Shown one piece after another: positions 52,968 through 63,206 of a stretch of DNA of 64,000 nt (the stretch's first letter is position 1; every line of letters starts with the position of its first letter). The DNA is taken from assembly GCF_000005505.3 (NCBI RefSeq), contig NC_016132.3:57674914-57738913 (forward strand). Reading direction: 5' to 3'. The position numbers and the translations under genes are program-made. Below the pieces are notes generated by a model. The model was not told the origin of the DNA. It searched no databases and was given only the letters and a program-made list of their open reading frames with translations. The stretch comes from Brachypodium distachyon. Lineage: Eukaryota; Streptophyta; Magnoliopsida; Poales; Poaceae.

Positions 52968-55567
52968 ATGGCCTCGCCACGCTCCGCCGCCGTGTCCGTG
53001 TCCGTGGCTGCCGCCGGCGCCGACGCCGACCAAGCCCGGCTTCACCAGCTGGGATACAAGCAAGAGCTCAAGCGCGGCCTCTCGTACGTATTCCAGCTTC
53101 TAGCAGGAGCTCCATCGATCGTTCCATAATTCCATTGATTTGATTTCTGACGTCCTGTGCAAATATGGAACGCGATTCTTTCGTCTTTGGCAGCGTGGTG
53201 TCCAACTTCGCCTTCTCATTCTCCATCATCTCCGTGCTGACGGGGGTCACCTCCACATACAACACGGGGCTCCGCTACGGCGGTCCGGCGTCCATGACTC
53301 TGGGATGGCTCGTGGTCGCCTCCTTCAACGCCTGCGTCGCGCTCTCCATGGCCGAGATCTGCTCCGCGTACCCGACCTCGGGGGGGCTCTACTACTGGAG
53401 CGCCAAGCTCGCCGGCAAGAGATGGGCGCCTCTTGCCTCCTGGATCACCGGCTGGTTCGTCTACTTTAAACATTTGCACACAAAGTTCATCTTTCTTGTA
53501 ATTTTTATCTCTCTCAAATTTTCAATATCCACAAACGCGGCCATATATATGATCGTCCAGTAAACAAACAACTCTCTGCGCTCTTACTTCCATCGGAGGA
53601 AAAATGAGCTTGCTTCTCTGTCTAAGACTTTAATCTTGGTCTTATCCTCTGTTTTACAGGTTCAACATCGTGGGACAGGTATTCCAGCTTCTTGCCAGGC
53701 CCCGTTGAACATTTCTGCACATTTGGCTGCAGCTTTCGTATACAGAGCTCTGGCGCTTTATTTTCAGAGTGTCTCCACTTCTCCTTTTGGAAACAACAAG
53801 TAAAATACAAGTACTAGGGACTCAGTAGCCTTGTATTTTTTTATTATAAACGATCATACGATAGGATTCCACTATCAAAAGATAACGGGATACACCAAGT
53901 TCGCCCACGTATTGCTATGTCCACACTATCAGTAGCCTTGTACTTGCATGACGCCCTGAACCATATATTCCTTCCTACTTTATTATATTATAGTTTGGAC
54001 AAAAAATAATAATGGTAGCGTGATGAGAGCTCAGCTCAGATCGTCCCATGTCAATATTCAACGATACGGGCTTGATTCTGCCAGCCAACAAACTCGTGCA
54101 TGCTTCGAAAAAATTGATTAAAAAAACTTACTACTGTAGTAGAATATTGGTATTACGTTACTGACTGACAGCCTCTTGTTTTGACCGGCCTAGTGGGCCA
54201 CTTCTACGAGCGTGGACTTCTCGCTGGCGCAGCTTATCCAGGTGATGGTCTTGCTGGGCACCGGCGGGGCCAACGGCGGCGGCTACCTGGCCTCCAAGTA
54301 CGTCGTCTTGGCCATCTACGCCGCCATCCTCGTCCTCCATGGCCTCATCAACAGCCTCCCCATCCACTGGCTCTCCTGGTTCGGCCAGCTCGGCGCCTTC
54401 TGGAACGCCGCAGGTCATTTGTAGTTTAAGATTTGATCTTACCGCACCGGTCTAAGATTAAGTTTTCTGATGTGTGAACTCTGAACGATGATTGTTGGCA
54501 GGCGTGTTCGTGCTGGTGATCTTGATTCCGTCTGTCGCCAAGGAAAGGGCGAGCAGCGAGTTCATCTTCACCAACTTCAACAAGGACAACGGAACGGGGA
54601 TCCATGGCAACGCTTACATTCTTGCCGTGGGGTTGTTGATGAGCCAGTACTCCATGATCGGCTACGATACCTCTGCTCACATGGTAGACTCTCGGTGTTG
54701 ATTCCCTTGTGATTAAACTTCAGTTACCGCACCCTCCGAAACATTGATGTAACTGGAAGCCAGATTATGATGTCTTTTGCTCTTACATATGTGCAGACCG
54801 AAGAAACGAAGAACGCGGACAAGAACGGCCCGATCGGGATCATCACCTCTGTGGTTCTCTCAAACATCTTCGGTTGGGTTTACCTCGTGGCACTGACATC
54901 GATAGTGACGGACATACCGTACCTACTGAGCACCGAGAACGACGCCGGTGGGTATGCCATCGCGCAGGCTCTCTACTCTGCCTTCCAACGGAGGTACGGC
55001 AGCGGCGCCGGCGGGATCGCCTGCCTAGGGGTCGTCGCCGTTGCAATGTTCCTCTGCGGCGTCGCTTGTATCACCAGCAACTCTAGGATGGGGTACGCCT
55101 TCTCCCGCGACGGGGCCATGCCCTACTCCCGCTTCTGGCACCAGGTTACAAAGCATGAGGTACCCTTGAACGTTGTTTGGCTCTCGGTGGTCGTCGCATT
55201 CATCATGGCCCTCACATCGCTGGGGAGCCAGGTGGCATTCACGGCGATGGTGTCGATCGCCACGTTGGGGCTGTACATCTCCTACGCATTGCCCATCTTC
55301 TTCCGTGTGACCACGGCACGGACGTCGTTTGTGCCCGGACCGTTCCACCTAGGCAGGTTTGGGGTTCTTGTCGGTTGGGCGGCCGTGCTCTGGGTGGCTT
55401 TTGTCACCGTTCTCTTCTCGTTGCCAGTGGCATACCCGGTCGCCAAGGACACCTTCAACTACACGCCGGTGGCCGTCGGGGGCGTGTTGCTGCTCAGTGT
55501 TGCCGCATGGGTGTTCCATGCACGGTTCTGGTTCAAAGGACCCATTGTAAACACGGAAACATACTAA
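52968..55567 (+). CDS. BAT1-like: BAT1/GABA-permease-like amino-acid transporter, tandem copy 2
   Basis: Six exons: 52968-53083, 53194-53454, 53660-53678, 54194-54413, 54502-54683, 54797-55567; 522 residues. It has the full intron set: an intron after ELKRGLS (absent in copy 1) and one inside the AAG/VFVLV codons (absent in copy 3). The protein carries the same APC permease landmarks: GVTSTYNTGLRYGGPASMTL, AEICSAYPTSGGLYYWSAKL, LLMSQYSMIGYDTSAHM, MGYAFSRDGAMPYSRFWH, YALPIFFRVTTARTSFVPGP and FHARFWFKGPIVN. Exon 3 is the 19-base microexon FNIVGQ. By eye it is closest to copy 1, including the last exon of exactly 771 bases. Start MASPRSAAVS follows a TATA box at normal distance. It is an integral membrane amino-acid permease; substrate unknown. 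Confidence 0.9.
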
Positions 55568-55923
55568 AATTTTCTATCTTGTACACTTCAATTACTAGTT
55601 CTTCGTGTGACTAGATTTGCTACAGATTGGTATTGATTTCTCTGCTAGATTTTTTGGGTGCAATCGATATGATATTCAATCTAGCCACATAGGCGCTAAA
55701 ATGTATCGCTAGTGGTCAGAGATAAGGATTTTGGTACTGTATATGGTACGTGAAGACTCCCAGGTACAAATGTTGGCAGCCGGAAATGCAAAGCCTGAAA
55801 GTCACATGTGGATAGCCTGAGAGAGAGAGTGATCGCTCGCACTGCATTTATAATGGGAGGTCGTTTTCCCAAATAAATACAGTCCACTCCTGGACCAGAG
55901 GAGAGGACCCGTTCATGGTGACA

Positions 55924-56013
55924 GAAGAAGAAGAAGAAGAAGAAGAAGAAGAAGAAGAAGAAGAAGAAGAAGAAGAAGAAGAAGAAGAAGAAGAAGAAGA
56001 AGAAGAAGAAGAA
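55924..56013. repeat. (GAA)n microsatellite, about 30 units
   Basis: An uninterrupted GAA/AAG run of about 90 bp lies 450 bp upstream of BAT1-like copy 3. In reverse it gives a false poly-Ser frame. It is a likely hypervariable marker. Confidence 0.95.
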
Positions 56014-56465
56014 AAATCAAAGGAGAGATGAAGATCAAAATCAACTGAAAACGATCTTGCCGTCTTATCCGGCCACTCACATTCACGCGATTGAATCTTT
56101 GTCAAACGGTGACTTTCCAACAGCAATAATTTGCTTCCGCAGACAGACGCGCTACAAGCCAATTGCAATCATAAACTAGAGTTCTCGGCCGTCAACAATG
56201 GGGAATTCTACGAAAGGGAAACCCCCTCCCAGAAATAATGGCTCCGGGCGTGGATCTTTTCCGCTCACTCCTCTCTCCTGTTGACTGGCCGGCGGCTCCT
56301 CTGCTCCAAAGACTACTTCCCGACAAGCTCACTGGGTCACTCGCTGCCTCACTGGTAAATAACTAGTAAATACTACGGAGGACAACAAGACAGTTCGACA
56401 GCAACCAACCTGCAGCATAGCCAAAGCAGAGGAATTTGGTAGATACACTCTACAGACGACGATCT

Positions 56466-58470
56466 ATGGCCGTGTCACGCTCCGGCTCGGCCGCCGCCGG
56501 CGACGCGGATCAAGCCCGGCTGCACCAGCTGGGCTACAAGCAGGAGCTCAAGCGCGGCCTCTCGTACGAACCCTGCAGCCGCTTCGAGCTTCATCGATTT
56601 ATATCACCAGCAAGTGTTTGAGGTTCTTTAATTTGGGGTCTGGCCGTGTATGTATGCAGCCTGATGTCCAACTTCGCCTTCTCCTTCTCCATCATCTCCG
56701 TGATGGCCGGCGTGACGACGACGTACAACGCGGGGCTCCGGTACGGCGGGCCGGCGTCCATGACCCTGGGCTGGCTCGTGGTGGCCTTCTTCAACGGCTG
56801 CGTGGCGCTGTCCATGGCCGAGATCTGCTCCGCTTACCCGACCTCGGGAGGCCTCTACTACTGGAGCGCCAAGCTCGCCGGCAACGACTGGGCGCCTCTT
56901 GCTTCCTGGGTCACCGGCTGGTACGAACGCCTCTCTTGCTTTCTTCAACTCTTCTTCAGAACAAAGCAGAGTGCTATCACAGCCCAACTGCTTGTAGTAC
57001 TAGTGCAAGTCTAAATTAATTCCTTCCATCATGTGCTCCATTTTACAGGTTCAACATCGTGGGCCAGGTATATATATGCTCAAACGTCAACAGCATCTAA
57101 GTATCTAACAACAGCCAATTTGGTGTCCCACAATGCAATGCTACTGTGAGGACAACAGTCTCTTGTTTGAACTGTACTTACGTGCTATGTACAGTGGGCT
57201 GCGACGACGAGCACGGACTTCTCGCTGGCGCAGCTGATCCAGGTGATGGTGCTGCTGGGCACGGGCGGGGCCAACGGCGGCGGCTACACGGCGTCCAAGT
57301 ACGTCGTCTTGGCCATCCACGGCTTCGTCCTCGTCCTCCACGGCCTCATCAACAGCCTCCCCATCCGCTGCCTCTCCTGGTTCGGCCACCTCGGCGCCTT
57401 CTGGAACACCGCCGGCGCCCTCGTGCTCGTCGTCCTCATCCCTTCCGTCGCCACGGAGCGTGCCAGCCCGGAGTTCATCTTCACGCACTTCAATGCCGAC
57501 AACGGCATGGGCGTCCATGGCAACGCCTACATCCTCGCCCTCGGCCTCCTCACCAGCCAGTACTCCCTCCTCGGCTACGACGCTTCCGCCCACATGGTAC
57601 ACAGACATTTGTTCCAAATCTCCTTCAACCTCAAATTAGGACTTGGTAATTACAATTTAGATTAGGATCGATTTCATTGTGTGTGTGTGTGTGTGTTAGA
57701 TTGAGGAGACGAAGAAGGCGGACTGGAGCGGGCCGATGGGGATCGTGTCGTCGGTGGCGTTGTCCACGGCATTCGGCTGGATCTTCATGGTGGCGCTGAC
57801 ATCGATCGTGACGGACGACATACAATACCTTCTGGACACAAGCAACGACGCCGGGGGATACGCCGTGGCGCAGGCGCTCCACAACGCGTTCCGGAGGCGG
57901 TACGGCAGCGGCGCCGGCGGCATCGCGTGCGTGGGGGTCGTGGCCGTGGGCATCTTCCTGGCCGGGGTGGCGTGCATCGCGAGCAACTCGAGGATGGGGT
58001 ACGCCTTCTCCCGGGACGGGGCCATGCCGATGTCCCGCGTGTGGCACCGGGTGACGAAGCACGAGGTGCCCTTGAACGTGGTGTGGCTCTCCGTGGTGAT
58101 CGCCTTCGCCATGGCGCTCACGTCGCTGGGGAGCCAAGTGGCGTTCCAGGCCATGGTGTCCATCGCCACGCTGGGGCAGTACATCGCATACGCGCTGCCC
58201 ATCTTCTTCCGGGTGACCACGGCACGAAAGTCGTTTGTGCCGGGACCATTCCACCTAGGCAGGTATGGGGTTTTCGTCGGCTGGGCCGCGGTGCTCTGGG
58301 TGGCGCTGCTCACCGTGCTCTTCTCGCTGCCCGTGGCGTACCCGGTCGCACAGGACAACTTCAACTACACGCCCGTGGCCGTCGGTGGCGTGCTGCTGCT
58401 CAGCGTCGGTGCCTGGGTGCTCCACGCCCGGTTCTGGTTCCGAGGGCCCATCGCCAACGTCGATTTGTAG
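56466..58470 (+). CDS. BAT1-like: BAT1/GABA-permease-like amino-acid transporter, tandem copy 3
   Basis: Five exons: 56466-56563, 56660-56920, 57049-57067, 57195-57596, 57700-58470; 516 residues. Exon 4 (402 bases) equals exons 4+5 of copy 2 joined precisely, so one intron has been lost. Exon 3 is again the 19-base microexon FNIVGQ. Landmarks: ISVMAGVTTTYNAGLRYGGP, AEICSAYPTSGGLYYWSAKL, LLTSQYSLLGYDASAHM, MGYAFSRDGAMPMSRVWHRV, YALPIFFRVTTARKSFVPGP and LHARFWFRGPIANVDL. It is the most diverged of the three (TDDIQYLLDTSND where the others have TDIPYLL; IEETKKAD where others have TEETKNAD). An in-frame ATG at 56436 would add 10 residues, but MAVSRSG matches the paralogs better. The last intron ends in a GT repeat instead of a pyrimidine tract. 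Confidence 0.9.
57679..57697. repeat. (GT)n run at a splice acceptor
   Basis: A GT run of about nine units occupies the place of the polypyrimidine tract directly before the TTAG acceptor of exon 5 in BAT1-like copy 3. Confidence 0.85.
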
Positions 58471-58708
58471 AAACTGATGATCCATCTGTCCATGTGGCTC
58501 GAATACATGCTGCGGCAGCTACAGAAACAAATATTGAAGCATTTCTGAAAGATTAGTTCTTCAGAAAAACAAATTGGTATGAGAATTTCAGGTCCAAGAC
58601 CTTGGCTGCAACGAGTAAGGTAGAATCATGAAGAAGAAAAACTGAACAGGATCGAGGTCTGAATTTCGATCAATGAGTAACGCACGTTCAGTTACCGCGT
58701 GCATATTG

Positions 58709-59347
58709 TCATGTAGCTCGAGCTTCTTTCATCCCCAGCTTGTAGGATCTGAGGTAGTGAACAAATTCATCCACGTGCCTCTCATGGCACTTGTCCGCCA
58801 CAATCTCCTGCATCTTGCGCGCATTCGCCGCAAAGATCCTCCTGCTGCCGCTCCCCTTTTCGTCACACATGACATCCCGTATGGCCGTATTTCTGCCGCG
58901 ATGCTGTCGCGCCGGAATAACAACGCCTCGTCCTCGTCCTTGTGCACCTTCACCCCGACTTCCCGGTCCGCCATTAGCCGCACGGTCGACCAAGGCCGGG
59001 AGCATGACCATGGGGAGCGCGCCCGCGCTGAAGCGCCTCGATGGCGGATCCCCAGCCGCAGTGCGTCATGTAGGCGGTCTGCGGCACCCAGCTAACCCGT
59101 GCGCGGTCCTCGAAGCCCCGGGGGAGCGGCAGGACGGCGTCCTTGAGAGCCCAGAGGAAGCGCGCCCCGGCGAGCTCCAGGGCGAGAGCCATCTCGTGCA
59201 GCTGCTTCACGATCGTGGAGCTGCTTCGCAGACGCGCGAGGCCCGGCGCTCGGCGAGCTCCAGGCAGGGGAGAATGTGGGCGAAAGCCAGCCACGGGAAC
59301 ACGACGATGTGCAGCGGGGAGGACGACCCGTCGTTGGCGGCGTCCAT
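58709..59347 (-). pseudogene. Truncated UDP-glycosyltransferase (UGT) relic
   Basis: From 59347 downward: MDAANDGSSSPLHIVVFPWL, AHILPCLELAERRASR (UGT N-terminus), then a jump to QLHEMALALELAGARFLWAL, GFEDRARVSWVPQT and THCGWGSAIEAL (broken PSPG box, which binds the UDP-sugar), and finally, in another frame, IFAANARKMQEIVADKCHER and FVHYLRSYKLG (UGT C-terminus). Most of the acceptor-binding half and the segment between WVPQ and HCGW are deleted, and the frame changes at least once or twice. An intact plant UGT has about 460-480 residues; this has room for about 210. It resembles the UGT91-like group, judged by eye only. Confidence 0.88.
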
Positions 59348-60077
59348 ATGCGACGAGCGAGCCAGGCTATGGAAGCAAGTGTTCAGCGGTGGCACTTATT
59401 GTAAGCTCGATCGGATGAGAGGAGACTAGCTTGTGAAGCCGTAATTGTGCTTGTACATATTGCAGCATCGATCGGCACCTCGACCCTGACAGACCAACTA
59501 ATCAGAAACATTCAGGGACGTGCAGCTTCTCCCTCCATGTAATACACCACACCACTCCTGCGGTGGTGGTGACCCCTCGCGCCATCGATGACCAGAACTA
59601 CAACCCCACCTTGTTAAAGGGCAAAGAAACACAAGGCACCAAACAAATAGGAGGGCAGGAAACAACCAGGAACGGCCTCGATCTTCATTGTCTTCGTCAG
59701 CTTGAGGCCAGGTTCAGCAGGATTGGAGCCCCACCTCCTTGTAGCTGCTACACCCAAGGTAAAGGGAGAGAGGATACTTGGGCCGGAATTGTACATCTTC
59801 ATCAGCATGGGTAGTGATAAGCCACGTCTGAATTTAGCATAAACTGAAGCGTCCGAGAAATAGAAAACATAACTCTTAATTCAGCTCATGTACGGTGGCT
59901 AAATTAAGGGATCAATTTAGAATGCTTCGTCTCAAATCGAGATACGTAGAAACTGATGAGCATATCTGGTTCTACTTGAGCAGCAACAACGACAAGCTAT
60001 CGTCGAAAGCTTGTCCAGTTCTCACAAATCACAATTTGTGTCATCACGGTGTCACTAGCTTGATTGTTTTGACCCAC
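59348..60077. other. Intergenic, no gene recognised
   Basis: No supported coding frame, repeat or RNA gene. Confidence 0.4.
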
Positions 60078-60091
60078 GCGCGCGAGCTGAT

Positions 60092-60355
60092 TTTTTTTTT
60101 GATCAAAGGGGAACTCCCCCAGTTTCATTAAGGAAACCATAGTTTAGACTACAAATAGTGTGTGCCCGTAGGCCACAAAAAGAAAAGGAAAGTCTGAAAG
60201 AAGAACAAAACTACACCGAGCTGAAACTCTCAGCTATCTAGAGCGATAGTTTTGACGACAGGAAATCTGACCCACACCAAGAGCGGGTCAGTAAAATGAA
60301 CTTCCATACTCCGGCGAACTGATAGCAGAAACGAAACTACAGGCTTCAGGCTTCA
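60092..60355 (-). mobile_element. Short 5'-truncated LINE-like insertion with 14-bp target duplication
   Basis: GCGCGCGAGCTGAT is present on both sides (60078-60091 and 60356-60369). The body starts with a T-run next to GATCAAAGGGGAACTCCCCC, so on the minus strand it ends in GATC followed by a poly(A) tail. Long target duplications and an A-tail are hallmarks of target-primed reverse transcription. The 264-bp body has no coding content. Confidence 0.88.
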
Positions 60356-60369
60356 GCGCGCGAGCTGAT

Positions 60370-61636
60370 AGGCGATGTATACTTAAATTGAGATGTTAGG
60401 CATGATGTAACGCTATTGCGGTAGGTAATTTCAAAAAGTTTTTGGGAGCATTTTTATACGCTCCAAGCAAAAGTCACAGTACGGCATCTGGTTTTTAAAA
60501 TCGGCCCCTCGCTAAAACTATCTAGCTAGCTCACGCATAAAGCAACTGCCGGCCTACGGTTGGAGAAAGCACCTTTTGAATTTCGATCGGGTATGAAAAA
60601 GGCAGTTCGTGTATTTGGACGCAGCCGGTTGACGATGTGCTTTGAATTTAGAAAGTCATTATGTAGTCTACTCGATCGTACCCTACATTCGAATTGCTTC
60701 CTCCACAGACAAAAGGCCGGCTTAGTATACGGTTTAATTTGGTCCGTGGACAGATAGCAGTATTCGTAACAGGGGTAGGTGCATAATACGAGTACCGGCC
60801 GGCCGGCCTGCAGACTTGTGATTAGTTCTCAGACTGTTCAGTTCAGTAGACAAAGTCTGTCGAGCACTACTCTTCAAGGGAACTCCAGCTACTGATGCAC
60901 GTTATGGCATGCCATGGCATCGGTTCGTCCGGAAACGACGACGACATGCATGCAGCTAGCTCAATAGCTCATGCAACTTTAATTCAAACTGTTGCTGCTT
61001 GCTTTTGCTTTGCTAGCTAGCTTGTTCCGACCGATTGCTGCCCGAGCAGTTAACTGCCCAAATGTCCGAACGAGAACAAAAGGTGTATTAGTATATTACA
61101 GGTACAAGCTTGTGCGCGCATGTGCCCTTTAGCTTTGTAATCATACTTCCATCAAGGCATCAACTGACTTAAAAGATTAGAGCGAGCTAAGAAGGGAAGG
61201 ACGTTTCCAATCAAAGGGTCCACTCTGCTCGATCTGCTACAGAGTTTACAAATGGAAGATGGCGCTCTTCTCCTTTAATTTAACATGGCTATTCTTGTTC
61301 TACATGTATATGCGATGAATAGTCAGTGGTTTTTTAGACGACGGAATTTGAGAAATGGTTGTCCCGCTGAAGCTCCGCTTTGCAGAATAGAAAACGGAGA
61401 CGTAAAGCGTATGCAGTCATCCTCCCGCGCCTAGTAGCCGTTGAACCGCGCCTTCGTCCCCAGACCCGACCACACCCCGGCCGCGCTTTTAAAAATCTCC
61501 TTTTTATTACTGGAAACAAACCGACCGAGAGCCGGTGGTCGTCGTCTTAAAACTGCCCGGCCTCTCTGTCTCCCCTGCTATTATAGGCCTCCAATTCCCC
61601 AAAGTCTCTCCCTTCTCCAGCTCCCTCCATCGATCC
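60370..61636. other. Intergenic and promoter of the WD40 gene
   Basis: No gene recognised up to about 61430. The last 200 bp are the GC-rich upstream region and leader of the WD40 gene, with weak TATA-like strings (TTTTAAAAATC near 61486 and CTATTATAGG near 61577). Confidence 0.4.
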
Positions 61637-62932
61637 ATGGCGATAATGCCAGATCAAGACCGCGCCGCACTGTCCGCACCCCTCCTCCCGCGGCCCGTCT
61701 CCCTCTCCACCTCGTCTTCCTTCTCGGCCTCCTCCTCACCGGCGGCGGATGCAGCAGCAGCGGCGCCGATGCCGATGCCGAGGGACACCGCGTGCTGCAA
61801 GGCGCTGGCCGTGCTGCGGGACGCGCACCCGGGCGGCGGCTCCGTGTCCTGCCTCTCCCTCTGCGGGGAGTTCCTGCTCAGCGCGTCCACGGGCGCCGAC
61901 ATCGTGGCCTGGCAGCAGCCGGACCTCCGCCGCTTCGCCCGCTTCGGCCATGGCGGGGAGGGCGCCGTCAAGGCGCTGGCGGCGTCCGGCGGCAGGGTGT
62001 TCTCCGCGCACCAGGACGGCCGCGTCCGCGTGTGGCGGGTGTCCCGGTGCTACAGGTCAGAGAACGCGTTCAAGCTCGTCACCGCGCTCCCCACTACCAG
62101 AGACTATCTAGGCAAGGTGTTCCGCCAGGCGAGCTACGACGGCGCCGCCCAGCAGAGCCGCCGGAGACGAGGCGGGCGACGCCGCCTCTGGATCGAGCAC
62201 GCCGACAGCATCTCCTGCCTGGCGCTCCACGACGGGAACGTGTACTCGGGTTCCTGGGACAAGACGCTCAAGGTGTGGCGCATGGCGGATCTCAGGTGCG
62301 TCGAGTCGATACGCGCCCACGATGATGCCATCAACGCCGTGGCTGCCGATGCCGGCATCATCTACTCGGCGTCCGCCGACGGCCGCGTCAAGGCGTGGGA
62401 GAAAGGCAAGGCCGGGGGATCGCATTCGCTCCAGGGCATCCTCATCGCCCGCGACGGCGTGTCGTGGAACGCCGTCGCCGTGAGCGCCGACGGCGGCGGG
62501 CGGCGGCGCGTGTACGCCGCGGGCTCCGACGGGCATCTCGTTGGCTGGGACAGGCTCGGCGGCGGTGGGGAAGTCCGGTGGAGCCTGGCGTGCGACGTGA
62601 AGGCGCACGCCATGGCCGTGCTGTGCCTGTGCGTGGCAGGGGACCTGGTGTGCACCGGCTCCGCCGACAAGACCATGGGCCTGTGGCGCCGGCAGACGAG
62701 CGGCGGCGGTCTCGCCAGGATCGGCGCCGTCGGAGGCCACGAGGGCCCCGTGAAGTGCCTCCAGGCGTCCTGGTGCAGGGCTAGCAACGGGTGTATGGTG
62801 TACAGCGGAGGGCTGGACAAGAGCATCAGGGTCTGGTGGGTGCCCAGCGGCCAGAATGGCGACGACGAGCAGCGGAATGAAAAGGGCACCAAGGATGATC
62901 ATGATCACAAGCCCCGTGTGTTCTTGAGGTGA
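61637..62932 (+). CDS. Single-exon WD40 repeat protein, JINGUBANG-like
   Basis: 431 residues, no intron. After a Ser/Ala-rich N-terminus (about 1-55) there are seven WD40-type repeats: VSCLSLCGEFLLSASTGADI; VKALAASGGRVFSAHQDGRV; ISCLALHDGNVYSGSWDKTL; INAVAADAGIIYSASADGRV; a repeat around RRRVYAAGSDGHLVGWDRL; AVLCLCVAGDLVCTGSADKT; VKCLQASWCRASNGCMVYSG. Several end in VW or AW as expected. This fits a seven-bladed propeller acting as a protein scaffold. The arrangement, single exon and length fit the plant JINGUBANG-type WD40 group (in Arabidopsis linked to pollen germination and dormancy). Start: ATCCATGG in a good context; the frame stays open to an ATG at 61535, but that segment is leader-like. 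The C-terminus is acidic/basic (DDEQRNEKGTKDDHDHK). Confidence 0.88.
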   Translation: MAIMPDQDRAALSAPLLPRPVSLSTSSSFSASSSPAADAAAAAPMPMPRDTACCKALAVLRDAHPGGGSVSCLSLCGEFLLSASTGADIVAWQQPDLRRFARFGHGGEGAVKALAASGGRVFSAHQDGRVRVWRVSRCYRSENAFKLVTALPTTRDYLGKVFRQASYDGAAQQSRRRRGGRRRLWIEHADSISCLALHDGNVYSGSWDKTLKVWRMADLRCVESIRAHDDAINAVAADAGIIYSASADGRVKAWEKGKAGGSHSLQGILIARDGVSWNAVAVSADGGGRRRVYAAGSDGHLVGWDRLGGGGEVRWSLACDVKAHAMAVLCLCVAGDLVCTGSADKTMGLWRRQTSGGGLARIGAVGGHEGPVKCLQASWCRASNGCMVYSGGLDKSIRVWWVPSGQNGDDEQRNEKGTKDDHDHKPRVFLR

Positions 62933-62991
62933 TCTAATACTGGATCTGGATGGAAGAGCTTGAGAATTTTTTTAACCTTTTTTTAATTGCT

Positions 62992-63206
62992 TGATAGCAC
63001 TGCATTTTACAGTGATTGCTTGGGCTGGTGATTGTTTTATAGAGGTGAGGATTTAAGGAGTGATAGATGTAAATGGTTGTAAACTGTAGCACTTATACTC
63101 TGATAGCACCGCATTTTACAGTGATTGCCTGGGCTGGTGATTGTTTTATAGATGAGAGGATCTAAGGAGCGATGTAAATGGTTGTAAACTGTAGCACTTA
63201 TACTCT
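62992..63206. repeat. Tandem duplication (109 bp) in the 3' flank of the WD40 gene
   Basis: TGATAGCACTGCATTTTACA starting at 62992 recurs at 63101; the copies end with GTAGCACTTATACTC. They differ at about 10 positions, including a 4-base indel. The unit lies 60 bp past the stop codon, so it probably falls in the 3' UTR or polyadenylation region. Confidence 0.9.

Noticed and set aside
55848..56168. Frame with a long poly-Ser stretch
   Set aside because: The poly-Ser is the reverse reading of the GAA microsatellite.
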